From JBMYRH01 sp049602155 (lineage in GTDB: Bacteria; Myxococcota_A; UBA9042; PHBI01; JBMYRH01), in assembly GCA_049602155.1 (NCBI GenBank), contig JBMYRH010000005.1, positions 256,522 through 320,521 of the forward strand: a stretch of 64,000 bases of DNA, in the 5' to 3' direction. Both the position numbers and the translations under genes were made by a program. Of the stretch, positions 8,563 to 17,516 are shown one piece after another (positions within the stretch are counted from its first letter, which is position 1; the number at the start of each line of letters is the position of its first letter). The notes beneath the pieces are model-generated. The model ran no database searches. It saw nothing but the letters and a program-made list of their open reading frames with translations, and was not told the origin of the DNA.

Positions 8563-9476
8563 CTCGTGTGCGTCTGACAGAGGTCGGCCCACGAGACGGA
8601 CTTCAGAATGAGCAGGCTGAGATCTCGACTGCAGCAAAGATCGCCTTTGTTGACGCGCTCACTGCCGCTGGACACTCCCAGATCGAGGTCAGCAGCTTCG
8701 TGCGGCCGGACCGGATACCGGCCATGTCTGACGCAGAGGCTGTCTTTGACGGCATCTCGCGACGGGCAGGCGTGCGATACATCGGGCTCGTGGCCAACGA
8801 TCGAGGCCTAGAGCGGGCAATGACTGCCGAATGCGACACGATAGCGGTCTTCACCGCTGTCTCATCGCGCTTCGCCCTCGCGAACGTCGGTATGACCGTG
8901 GACGAGAGCTTAGAACGTTACGCTCAGCTGACGGCTGCCAGCCGCGCGGCAGGGGTCGCGGTGCGCGGCTACGTGAGCACGATCTTTAAGTGCCCTTTCG
9001 GTGGCAAGATCGACCCCACAGACGTGCTGCGAGTGGCCCGTGAGCTGCTCGACATGGGCTGCTACGAAGTCAGCCTCGGCGATACGACGGGGGTCGGGAC
9101 TCCCTCTGATGTCCGGAAGCTCCTAGATGTCGTCGTCCCTGAGCTGGGGACGGAGGTCATCGCTTTACACCTTCACGACACCTGGGGGATGGCCATCGCG
9201 AACGCCATGACGGGGCTCGAGTATGGCGTCCTACACTATGACGCGAGCGCTGGTGGTCTCGGAGGCTGCCCGTTCGCGAAGGGTGCGAGCGGCAACCTCG
9301 CGACGGAAGACATCCTCTACATGTTTGACGGGCTGGGGTACGACTCCGGAGTGGCATTGGACGCCGTCGTTGACGCGTCTGAGGCTTTGGCTGGAGCCCT
9401 AGACCACCCGCTCTCTAGCCGCGTACACGCAGCGCTAATGGCCCAACGGGCGGATGCCGGAGGCAAGTCATGCTGA
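8559..9476 (+). CDS. liuE: Hydroxymethylglutaryl-CoA lyase
   Basis: A 305-residue TIM-barrel enzyme cleaving HMG-CoA to acetoacetate and acetyl-CoA, the last step of leucine degradation. It has EVGPRDGLQNE at the N-terminus, IEVSSFVRPDRIPAMSDAE, GYVSTIFKCPFGGKI, the metal-binding ALHLHDTWGMA, and the HMG-CoA lyase signature GGLGGCPFAKGASGN containing the catalytic Cys. Length fits the family. The ATG at 8559 overlaps the stop of the carrier-protein gene (ATGA), making this the third consecutive overlapping junction. Isovaleryl-CoA dehydrogenase (LiuA) is not in the window. Confidence 0.95.
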   Translation: MTRVRLTEVGPRDGLQNEQAEISTAAKIAFVDALTAAGHSQIEVSSFVRPDRIPAMSDAEAVFDGISRRAGVRYIGLVANDRGLERAMTAECDTIAVFTAVSSRFALANVGMTVDESLERYAQLTAASRAAGVAVRGYVSTIFKCPFGGKIDPTDVLRVARELLDMGCYEVSLGDTTGVGTPSDVRKLLDVVVPELGTEVIALHLHDTWGMAIANAMTGLEYGVLHYDASAGGLGGCPFAKGASGNLATEDILYMFDGLGYDSGVALDAVVDASEALAGALDHPLSSRVHAALMAQRADAGGKSC

Positions 9477-9961
9477 CCAGCGATGGATTGACGCGTACCC
9501 AGTTCATGCCGCTTTGGCGAGAGGCCATGGTTCACGCTGTTGCTCCGCGTGAGCGGTGCCGACTGATCCTTGAGATGGGGCGCGTCGGAGCGAAAGAAGA
9601 CGGCCATGCTGAGCCACTCTTAATCGCTATGAGCGACAAGAATGAACCCCCGATGACACTCTTGCCGTTGCTCGACCTTCCATCGGCGTCCGCTGCGCCT
9701 CAGGTGCGAAGCGGTGTACAGGAGCGCTTGAGCGACTTAGGTGCGACTGAGGTCTATGTGCTCGCGACCCTTCAAGGGCCACAGGGCGCCTTCTTACTCA
9801 CCTCTTGGGGAGAGACCCTCGATGGCGAGGAGCACTGCCACCTGCTCGCGTACCGAAAGCGTGGAGACAAGATCGAGGAGGCTCAAGTGCTCATCGCACC
9901 TGACCCGACGGTGACTCAGATTAGTCGCCAGTGCAGTGGGCTCTTAACACCACGTCATTAG
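9470..9961 (+). CDS. Hypothetical protein at the end of the liu operon, 163 aa
   Basis: Not recognised. The gene begins inside the last codons of the HMG-CoA lyase gene (7-base overlap), so it is almost certainly the last gene of the operon. The product is soluble, with no signal peptide or membrane helix, a Pro/Leu-rich segment (PPMTLLPLLDLPSASAAP) near residue 60 and a predicted beta-rich second half (EVYVLATLQGPQGAFLLTSW). Its role in leucine catabolism, if any, cannot be read from the sequence. Confidence 0.65.
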   Translation: MLTSDGLTRTQFMPLWREAMVHAVAPRERCRLILEMGRVGAKEDGHAEPLLIAMSDKNEPPMTLLPLLDLPSASAAPQVRSGVQERLSDLGATEVYVLATLQGPQGAFLLTSWGETLDGEEHCHLLAYRKRGDKIEEAQVLIAPDPTVTQISRQCSGLLTPRH

Positions 9962-10002
9962 GCACGCCGAAACCACAGCCGGCTGGCTCAATCGTCGCGG
10001 AC

Positions 10003-10187
10003 AGGTGATGGTCACGGGCTGACCCCCGGGAGGCGCTTAACCCAGCACCCAACAGGTGGGTTTCACGTACCCGCTTTAGGCTCCCGGCTACGGGGCCGGT
10101 TTGCACACTACGGGAAGGGGCGAATCCCATTCAAAACACTAGGGTCAAAACATATGGCCGAGCATCAAGCCCTGCAACCAATCACCA
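10003..10187 (-). ncRNA. ssrS: 6S RNA
   Basis: Not coding. The reverse strand reads GUAGUGUGCAAACCGG, then GGGAGCCUAAAG, ACCCACCUGUUGGGU, UGGGUU and GCCUCCCGGG. This is the same order as the conserved core of proteobacterial 6S RNA (GUGUGCAUG... GAAGCCUUAAA... CACCUUGAACCAAGGGUU... GGCAUCUCGG). The ends close in a long broken stem: GGUGAU with AUCACC, GGUU with GACC, and GGGCU with AGCCC, giving about 185 nt, the usual 6S length. 6S RNA binds the sigma-70 holoenzyme as an open-promoter mimic. A possible -10 (TAACCT, 10193-10198) would place the 5' end near 10187. Ends are estimated from the stem. It lies just downstream of tRNA-Leu on the same strand. Confidence 0.82.
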
Positions 10188-10232
10188 AATGTAGGTTAGC
10201 ACAGTTCCGCTGAGGCTCGATGGGACAGGAAC

Positions 10233-10262
10233 AAAAAAAAGGCCGTGACGAAGACGTCACGG
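10233..10262 (-). terminator. Rho-independent terminator of tRNA-Leu
   Basis: On the reverse strand an 8-bp perfect stem (CCGUGACG / CGUCACGG, tetraloop UCUU) is followed by CC and a run of eight U. It begins 4 bases after the encoded CCA of the tRNA, so it ends that transcript before the 6S RNA gene. Confidence 0.9.
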
Positions 10263-10266
10263 CACT

Positions 10267-10354
<88 letters not shown>

Positions 10355-10430
10355 AATGGCAGTGCCCAAGCACTGAGCGAGCGTTTTACGGGGACTCCTC
10401 GGCCGCGTCAAGCACGTAAGGGTGTGGACG

Positions 10431-10465
10431 GGCTTGGGGTGACTGGACGACAGTCACCCCAAGCC
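10431..10465. terminator. Perfect 14-bp inverted repeat, probable terminator of the giant lipoprotein gene
   Basis: GGCTTGGGGTGACT at 10431-10444 and its exact complement at 10452-10465 enclose a 7-base loop. It lies 10 bases beyond the stop of the Cys-rich lipoprotein gene. No T-run follows on either strand, so intrinsic termination is not certain; the hairpin may also protect the mRNA 3' end. Confidence 0.6.
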
Positions 10466-10474
10466 GTTCACAGG

Positions 10475-13400
10475 TTACGGGCAGTCATCGATTGGGTTGT
10501 TCTGACATCCCCCAATCTCGAAGTCGCAGAAGTCGATTGTGCATGGGTCGTCATCGTCGCAGTCGGTGGCGAGCGCTGGGCCACACACACCTGCTGGGAT
10601 ACAGCCGAAGGCCATACATGCGTTGTCGATGCTGTCGTTGATGTCACCACCTTGGCAGTCCTCGTCGAAGGCACAAGGCGGCAACAGCGCTGGGTTACAG
10701 ATGATGGGCTGCTCGTTCACGTCGAAGAGCTGAGCTTCGACGCTGAGGCACTGCCCTGGTCCGTTGTCCTCACCCTGGCACTGGTCCAAGGTGCAGGGGT
10801 CACCGTCGTCGCAAGGATCGCTGCCCGCGGAGACCAACGCACAGGTGTTCGTGACCGGAGAGCAGAAGGCCTCCGAGCACTCCTGAGCCGAGGCGGCGCA
10901 GTCTGCATCTACGACACAGAAGGGCTCCTGGCAGAGGACATCGACCTTATTGACGCAACCCTCAGCCGGGTCGCAGTAGTCGATCGTGCAGAGGTTCTGG
11001 TCGTCACAATCGATGTCTTCGTACTTGCAGAACCCAAACTCGGCGTTAGGCCCTTGAGCAGGTTTCTGGCAACCGTGGTAGGTGCACAGATTAGCGTCAT
11101 CACACTGGCTATGCTGTGAGCAACTGCAGAGGCCGTCAGCGTTACACGTCTGACCGTTCAAGCAGTCTGAGTCGGCGCTGCACTCGAGCTCGCAACCGGC
11201 GATGATGTTGTTCTGACAGCCCTCGATGGGGTCGCAGTAATCGTACGTGCAGTCATCGTTGTCGTTGCAGTCTGAGTGCGCCTCGCTGCACTCACCGACT
11301 GCGGGGTCGCAGGCGATGTCGAGGCAGGCATCACTGTTGGTGCAAAGCTCGGTGTAGACACAACCCAAGTTCTCATCACACGTCTCGAGAGTGCAGGGGT
11401 CCCCATCGTCACAGTCATTGGTGAGCTCCGTGATGCAACCCTCAACCGGGTCACAGCTCGCGACCGTACAGGCATCGCCTGCGGTGCAGTCGAGGGGCTC
11501 GTAGGTGCAAGTGACTGTCTCTGGGTCACAGGAGTCGATGGTGCAGATGCTCTCATCGTCACAGTCGAGTCCATCGAAGACGCACTGCCCAGTGGCGACG
11601 TCACAGGCGTCATTGGTGCAGGGGTTGTCGTCGTCACAGACGACCGGCGCGAACTCGCACTCGCCCGTGAGCTGGTCACAGTAGCCGTCGGTGCAGGCCG
11701 TTCCGCCCTCGCAAGAGATCGGCGCGTAGTTACAGCCCACCTCAGCTTTGCAGCTGTCGAAGGTGCACTTGTTGTCGTCGTCAGGGCACTCGATGTCTTG
11801 ATGCAGGCACTCACCCGTCTCGACGTCACAGCCGTCCAGGGTGCACTCGTTGAGGTCGCCACAGTCCTTGTCGTCGTGCATGCACAGGCCCAAGGTCAGG
11901 TCGCAGTAGTCGACGGTGCAGGCGTTGGTGTCCACACAGTCACTGTCTGCGTTGCACTCTTGGAGCGCACAGGTCGGATCCTCGCTGCCGAATACGAACT
12001 GATGCTGACACGTCTCATTGGAGCAAGAGTCTGCAGTGCAGTCGTCATCGTCATCGCAGAAGTTCGGGTAGTAGAAGCAGTCCTGGATAGCGACATCGCA
12101 GTACTCGACGGTACAGAAGATGTCATCGTCACAGAACTCCTCGCCGACCGGCTCGAAGACACAGTCACCGGTCTCTCCATCACAGCCGTTGGTGGTGCAG
12201 ACGTTGTTGTCGTCACAAGGCAGTGGGATGTTCCCACAAGTGCCGATGGTCGGGTCGAATGGATCCGGTGAACTCTCGTCACACGTGTCGATGGTGCATG
12301 GGCTACCATCGTCGCAGACGGGGAACTGCTCGCAGGTGCCGCTCTCAGGCATGCACTCGGTGCGGAAGCAGATGCTGTCACTCTCGCAGACGACCTCTTC
12401 GTGGGTGCACTCGCCCGTCTCCAGGTCACATCCATCGATGGTGCAGGGGTTGTCGTCGTCGCAGTCCTTGTCTTCGATGAGGCAGCTGCCGGTCTCGGCA
12501 ATACACTCGTCGATCGTGCAGTCCGTCGCGTCGATGCACTTCGGAATGTAGACACAGCCCTCCTGAGCGTTACAGATAGGCGTCGAGCATGCGAGGTTGA
12601 TGCCCTCGGCTGCGACTGCGTCACAGCCCTCATCGCATGCCACCTGGTTGGCTGTGCAGGCATCGGCGCACTCCACGTCCTCCTCCTCACAGGCCTCGTT
12701 GCAGGCCGCTTCCTCGCTCACGCAGTCCGCTTGGCAAGCAGCCACGAGATCCGCCTCGGCCTGAGCCACCTTGTCAGCGTCTGAGCAGGATACGTTGGTG
12801 TGACCGCATTGACCGTTGACGATGTCACAGGAGTCCGTCGTGCACTCGTTCAAGTCGTCGCATTTGCCGACCTGCAGGCAACCCTGGATGGGATCGCAGC
12901 TGACCAAGGTGCAGACGTCGCCGCCATCGCAGTCGGTTGCCGAGTAAACACACTGGCCGCTGGTCGGGTCGCAGTACTGGTCTGTACAAAGGTCGCCGTC
13001 CTCGCAGTCCTTGGCCTCAAAGGCGCAGCCTGTGGCCGGGTCACATGTGTCGTCGGTGCATGAGTCATCATCACTGCAGTCCGTCAGCTGGTAGAGGCAG
13101 CCGATGACGAGGTTGCACTCCTCGGTGGTGCAGGCGTTGCCATCGTCACAGTCGACGTCCTCATGAATGCACTCACCGGTCTCTGCATCGCAGCTGTCGA
13201 TGGTGCAGTCATTCGCGTCATCACAGTTCTTCGATACGTAGACACACTCGCCGGTGCCGGCTTCGTCCTCGGTCCCGACGTCACAGGTGTCTGTGGTGCA
13301 GGGGTTGTCGTCGTCGCAGTCCACGACGTCGATGTCACAGCCGCCCGTCTCAGGGTTGCAGAATGAGGAGGAGCAGGCATTCGGTGCTTCGCACTCGATG

Positions 13401-16400
13401 GGTGTGCTCTTGCATCCCTCGACCTCGCCCTCAGCGCATCCGTTGATGGGGTCGCACTGAACGCACTCATCGCTGGTACAGGCGTTGCCATCGTCGCAGA
13501 GGGCGCCCTCGAAGACACAGCCGCTGTCTGGGTCGCAGGTGTCGACAGAGCAGGGGTTCTCATCGTCGCAGACGATCTCGGTGTAGCAGCCGCCAGTCGC
13601 GCTGTCGCAGGCGTCAATCGTGCACGCGTTGTTGTCGTCGTCGCAGACGACGGCCGAGCCATCGTTGCATGAGAACTGCTGCTCACCGCCGTTGTCGACC
13701 TCAGCGCAGGTCTCGCCTCCGACACCATCGTCAATGCAGTAGACGATGGAGCACTCATCGGACGTGCAGGGGTCCTCATCTGCGCATGGGTTGATGCCCA
13801 CGCAGGCGCCCGTGCGCGGGTTACATGAGTTCACGGTGCAGGGTGAGGCGTCGTTGCACTGGGTGTCCGTGATGTTCGTGAATGTGCACGTGCCGTTGTC
13901 GGGGTTACAAGCGTCCAGCGTGCAGAGGTTCTGGAACTGGCATGAGCCCTCGATGCACTCGTCACCCTCGGCGCAATCATGGTCGGTTGCGCATGGGGTG
14001 TTACAGAAGCCCTCGACGCCCGCATCCTCGGCGTCCAAGCCGAGGCATGATGCCTGACATGCACCGTCGGTGCAGATGGCTGCGCCGGCGCAGTCACCGT
14101 CGGCTGCGCATGGGATGCTGCAGGTACCGACGACGCTGGGGTCCTCGGCGTCCAAGCCCATGCAGACCGAGGCGCTCTGGCAGGTTCCGTTCTCGCAGAT
14201 GTCACCGGCTTCACAGTCGTCAACGGTGCCGCAAGGGGTGATGCAGTAGCCCATCACCGAGTCGTCTTCCGGGTTCAAGCCCGCGCAGAGCGCGCCCTCA
14301 TCACAGGCATCCGAGCTCGCGCACTCCGTAGCGTCCAAGAAGGCGCAGATGTCATCGGAAGCGCAGTCGGCTGCGCTGAGGTGGCCACAGTCTGCGGCAC
14401 TGCCGCATGCGTCGTCACGGACGTGGAGGTAGTCGATGCAGGAGGTGCCATCGATGGGATCCAAGCAGCCTGTGCCTGCGATGAACGTGCCCTCGACCTC
14501 GGAGTCGCATCGGTCATCGGTGCAGTCATCGCCGTCCTCACACAGGACGGCCACGTTCTGGCAGCCGACGACGCCGTTGCATGTGTCCGTTGTGCACCAG
14601 TCCTCGTCGTCACAGTCGAGGTCGGCGAACTGGCATGCGCCGTTGATGTCGCAGGTGCCGGTCTCGCATGCGGTGGCTGCGCTGCAGCTCTTCGGTGCCG
14701 AGGAGCAGTCGCCTGTCCCCTCGTCGCACGAGTCGTTGGTGCAGACATCCTCGTCGGCGCAGTCCTTCTGTGCGATGTCGCAGCCGCCCAAATCCGGGTC
14801 GCAGTACTCGTCGTAGCAGGGGTTGTCGCTCTGGTTGCATGCGACCGCCAAGTGGACGCAGGAGCCCGTAAGCTCGTAGCACGCATCGTCGGTGCAGGCG
14901 TTGCCATCATCACAAGGGTTCGTGACGTGGTCGCACTCCTCGGTCACCGGGTTGTAGGTGTCCAGGGTGCAGGGATCGTCATCGCTGCAGTCGATGACCT
15001 TTCCGATGCATGTGCCGTCTGAGGGGTTGCACAGGTCGATCGTAAAGGGGTTGTTGTCGTTGCAGTTCTTGGGATCATGCAGACACCCGTTCTGACCCTC
15101 GCAGTAGTCGATAGTGCATGGGTTGAGGTCCTCACAGGTGTTCTCGACGGTCTTGCACTTGCCGAGAGCGCCGTTGGACCACACATGCTCGTTGTCGCAG
15201 AAGTCCACAGTGCAGGGCTGGCCGTCGTCACAGATGAAGGGCTCGTACTCACACTCACCGGCGTTTTCTCCGTCGGGGATGACGCACGCGTCGTTCGTAC
15301 AGCTGTTGTTGTCGTCGCAGTCCAGGTCGAACTGACATTGGCCACACGGGAAAATCGGGGTGTGGACACAGCCGCTGTCCGGGCTGCAGGTGTCAACCGT
15401 GCACTCGTCGTTGTCGTCGCAGTTGGTGTCCTCGTTGAAGTCGCACCAGAAGGCGACGGTGTCGCAGCTGTTCACCGTGCAGGGGTTGTCGTCCTCGCAG
15501 GCGTTGGTGTCGAAGCACGCGATGCATCCTTCGAAGGCCTCGTCGTACGAGCACATAGGCTGCGTGGGGTTATCGGGGTCAGGGGAGCAACCGTTGACGA
15601 ACCCGTCGCCGTTCTTCTCGACGGTGCATGCGTTGGCGTCGTCGCAGTTGTAGGGCGTGTAAACGCAGGTGCCGTTGGTGCCGAAGGCGCAGTACTCGGT
15701 GGTGCATGGGTCGCCGTCATCGCAGTCCTTGGTCTCACCGTTGGCGAGGATACAGGGGTCGTCGGCGACAGTGCACCCCTGCGGAGCGGGGAGGATGGGT
15801 TGGAAGATGCAGCCTACGCCGACCTCGCAAAAGTCATCCGTACAGGAGCTCTCGTCGTCACAGGTCTCCTCAAGGAGGATGTCGTACTCACAGATGGGGA
15901 GGCCGACAGCGTCGAGGACACAGGAGCCGATCGCCTCGTAGATTTGCGAGACGGGGGTGCCGTCGTCGCCTGAGAGGCACTTCTTGGCGGGCGGATCGTT
16001 GCAGACCACGCCGTCGCAGGGGCCGGGTTCAGGGCCACCGCCATCATCGGTGTCCTCTTCTTCGGTGTCCGCGTCTGGATCGGAGCTCGAGCCCCCACCG
16101 TCGACGTCTTCATCGGGACCGGTCGTCCCACCGTCGACATCGGCGGTCTCAGTGGCATCGGTGTCCGGGTCGGGGCTTGTGGTGCCGCCATCCGTGTCCT
16201 CATCAGGGCCCGTCGTGCCACCGTCGGTATCTCCGGTGGTGGTGCCCCCACCGTCGACATCGCTGGGCTCCGGATCCACATCGGGATCGGTCTCGTCGAC
16301 ATCCTGATCCGTCGGACCGGAGTCGCCTTCGACGTCGGACGTGGGCGTGCCGCCGTCGGTTTCACCCGTCGTGCCGCCATCGGTGCTCCCAGAGCCGTCG

Positions 16401-16549
16401 CCGGGCTGAACATTGCCGGTGTCGATCAGTCCGGTGGTGTCCGGTGTGTTGTTATCCACAGTCTCACCACAACCCCACAGCGCGAGGGCTGTGATGAGGG
16501 TAAGCATCTGTGCGTAGCGATAGATGGACTGCTTTTGACGCAGGCGCAT
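10475..16549 (-). CDS. Giant Cys-rich repeat lipoprotein, 2024 aa
   Basis: A secreted lipoprotein with a lipobox ending ALALWGC (lipidated Cys27). Residues ~30-185 are a flexible Asp/Thr/Gly-rich linker with repeated TDGGTT and DVDGGTT blocks. The remainder is an array of Cys-rich modules of about 25-45 residues, of the form CDDGNxCTxDxCDxxTGxCxxxxxxC, the 'slime mold' type repeat known from myxobacterial surface proteins. Two stretches break the pattern: DNA around 14020-14240 encodes three modules of the form CxGLDAEDxxVxGxC, and DNA around 12590-12790 encodes an Ala/Glu-rich, probably helical Cys insertion. Acidic composition and regularly spaced Cys pairs suggest a disulfide-stapled rod on the outer surface, possibly binding calcium. 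GGAG lies 6 bases before the ATG. Confidence 0.9.
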   Translation of the reverse strand: MRLRQKQSIYRYAQMLTLITALALWGCGETVDNNTPDTTGLIDTGNVQPGDGSGSTDGGTTGETDGGTPTSDVEGDSGPTDQDVDETDPDVDPEPSDVDGGGTTTGDTDGGTTGPDEDTDGGTTSPDPDTDATETADVDGGTTGPDEDVDGGGSSSDPDADTEEEDTDDGGGPEPGPCDGVVCNDPPAKKCLSGDDGTPVSQIYEAIGSCVLDAVGLPICEYDILLEETCDDESSCTDDFCEVGVGCIFQPILPAPQGCTVADDPCILANGETKDCDDGDPCTTEYCAFGTNGTCVYTPYNCDDANACTVEKNGDGFVNGCSPDPDNPTQPMCSYDEAFEGCIACFDTNACEDDNPCTVNSCDTVAFWCDFNEDTNCDDNDECTVDTCSPDSGCVHTPIFPCGQCQFDLDCDDNNSCTNDACVIPDGENAGECEYEPFICDDGQPCTVDFCDNEHVWSNGALGKCKTVENTCEDLNPCTIDYCEGQNGCLHDPKNCNDNNPFTIDLCNPSDGTCIGKVIDCSDDDPCTLDTYNPVTEECDHVTNPCDDGNACTDDACYELTGSCVHLAVACNQSDNPCYDEYCDPDLGGCDIAQKDCADEDVCTNDSCDEGTGDCSSAPKSCSAATACETGTCDINGACQFADLDCDDEDWCTTDTCNGVVGCQNVAVLCEDGDDCTDDRCDSEVEGTFIAGTGCLDPIDGTSCIDYLHVRDDACGSAADCGHLSAADCASDDICAFLDATECASSDACDEGALCAGLNPEDDSVMGYCITPCGTVDDCEAGDICENGTCQSASVCMGLDAEDPSVVGTCSIPCAADGDCAGAAICTDGACQASCLGLDAEDAGVEGFCNTPCATDHDCAEGDECIEGSCQFQNLCTLDACNPDNGTCTFTNITDTQCNDASPCTVNSCNPRTGACVGINPCADEDPCTSDECSIVYCIDDGVGGETCAEVDNGGEQQFSCNDGSAVVCDDDNNACTIDACDSATGGCYTEIVCDDENPCSVDTCDPDSGCVFEGALCDDGNACTSDECVQCDPINGCAEGEVEGCKSTPIECEAPNACSSSFCNPETGGCDIDVVDCDDDNPCTTDTCDVGTEDEAGTGECVYVSKNCDDANDCTIDSCDAETGECIHEDVDCDDGNACTTEECNLVIGCLYQLTDCSDDDSCTDDTCDPATGCAFEAKDCEDGDLCTDQYCDPTSGQCVYSATDCDGGDVCTLVSCDPIQGCLQVGKCDDLNECTTDSCDIVNGQCGHTNVSCSDADKVAQAEADLVAACQADCVSEEAACNEACEEEDVECADACTANQVACDEGCDAVAAEGINLACSTPICNAQEGCVYIPKCIDATDCTIDECIAETGSCLIEDKDCDDDNPCTIDGCDLETGECTHEEVVCESDSICFRTECMPESGTCEQFPVCDDGSPCTIDTCDESSPDPFDPTIGTCGNIPLPCDDNNVCTTNGCDGETGDCVFEPVGEEFCDDDIFCTVEYCDVAIQDCFYYPNFCDDDDDCTADSCSNETCQHQFVFGSEDPTCALQECNADSDCVDTNACTVDYCDLTLGLCMHDDKDCGDLNECTLDGCDVETGECLHQDIECPDDDNKCTFDSCKAEVGCNYAPISCEGGTACTDGYCDQLTGECEFAPVVCDDDNPCTNDACDVATGQCVFDGLDCDDESICTIDSCDPETVTCTYEPLDCTAGDACTVASCDPVEGCITELTNDCDDGDPCTLETCDENLGCVYTELCTNSDACLDIACDPAVGECSEAHSDCNDNDDCTYDYCDPIEGCQNNIIAGCELECSADSDCLNGQTCNADGLCSCSQHSQCDDANLCTYHGCQKPAQGPNAEFGFCKYEDIDCDDQNLCTIDYCDPAEGCVNKVDVLCQEPFCVVDADCAASAQECSEAFCSPVTNTCALVSAGSDPCDDGDPCTLDQCQGEDNGPGQCLSVEAQLFDVNEQPIICNPALLPPCAFDEDCQGGDINDSIDNACMAFGCIPAGVCGPALATDCDDDDPCTIDFCDFEIGGCQNNPIDDCP

Positions 16550-16757
16550 GGTAACTCCATTAGCTCTTGGAGCCGGGGGGCTTGTTAGATCACATCAGAA
16601 CCATACCCTTGGTTGGACGATTGTCGCAAGAACACCGGGAGCAGGTTGAAATCCTGCGGCGAAGGTCTCGTTAGATGACCGCCGACGGTGGCGAAAACAT
16701 GCGGCTTATGGCATCCCCTAAACCGGTGACTGAACCACACCCTGAGTGACGAGGACG

Positions 16758-17516
16758 ATGTTTCGAGAGCAGCGAATCTTTGTCGTGATCCCCGCCTTTA
16801 ATGAGTCCGCTCATATCTCGGCGGTCGTGCGGGGGATCCCCTCCTGGATCGATCAGGTCATCGTCGTGGACGACGGATCGACCGACAGGACCGCGGAATT
16901 AGCGCGATCGAGCGAACGATCGGTGATCGTGATCCAACATTCTCAAAACGAGGGGGTAGGGGCCGCGATCACCGCGGGGTATTTCCGAGCACTGGAGGAG
17001 GGGGCGGAGGTCGTGGCTGTGATGGCCGGGGATGGGCAGATGTCACCTTCCGAGCTCGCGTCGCTCGTGGGTCCGGTGGTTGATGGTGTGGCGGACTACG
17101 TCAAAGGAGACCGCACGACTCACCCGTTGGTGGCGGTGCGTATGCCCTCGTGGAGGAGGCTCGGAAACGCGGCGTTGAGTCGCTGGACAGGGTTACTGAC
17201 AGGCTATTCAGTCCGCGACGCACAGTGCGGGTTTACTGTGATCGGGGCGAACACGTTGAGGCGGCTCCCGTTGACCTCGCTGACTCGGGGTTACGGCTAC
17301 CCGAATACAATGCTGCTGATGCTCGCAGCGACGGGGGCTCGGGTGCGTGAGGTGACGGTGACACCGATTTACCGAGGAGAGCACTCGGGGTTGACGCCGA
17401 TGCGAGCGCTACGAACACATGGTGCGCTGATGGCTCGAGCCACGTTGACCGCGCTTCGAAACAGGCGCACGAGGGGGCCTGGGTTCGAGCCCACTGAGAC
17501 GACGGTAGCGCCGTGA
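16758..17516 (+). CDS. Family 2 glycosyltransferase (dolichyl-phosphate-sugar synthase-like)
   Basis: A 252-residue GT-A fold enzyme beginning MFREQRIFVVIPAFNESAHI. It has the nucleotide-sugar motif VIVVDDGSTDRTAE, the DXD equivalent AGDGQMSP, and YSVRDAQCGFTVIGANTL, as in polyprenyl-phosphate mannose/glucose synthases. No C-terminal membrane helices are evident. The ATG at 16758 follows GAGG; a GTG at 16746 is possible. The last codons overlap the next glycosyltransferase gene, so the two likely act in one cell-surface glycan pathway. The acceptor is not known. Confidence 0.88.
   Translation: MFREQRIFVVIPAFNESAHISAVVRGIPSWIDQVIVVDDGSTDRTAELARSSERSVIVIQHSQNEGVGAAITAGYFRALEEGAEVVAVMAGDGQMSPSELASLVGPVVDGVADYVKGDRTTHPLVAVRMPSWRRLGNAALSRWTGLLTGYSVRDAQCGFTVIGANTLRRLPLTSLTRGYGYPNTMLLMLAATGARVREVTVTPIYRGEHSGLTPMRALRTHGALMARATLTALRNRRTRGPGFEPTETTVAP

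Noticed and set aside
11276..12271. Long plus-strand ORF inside the giant lipoprotein gene
   Set aside because: It is a shadow of the repetitive Asp/Cys codons on the minus strand; the translation has no domain or start signal. The same applies to 15077-15973 and 15628-16494.
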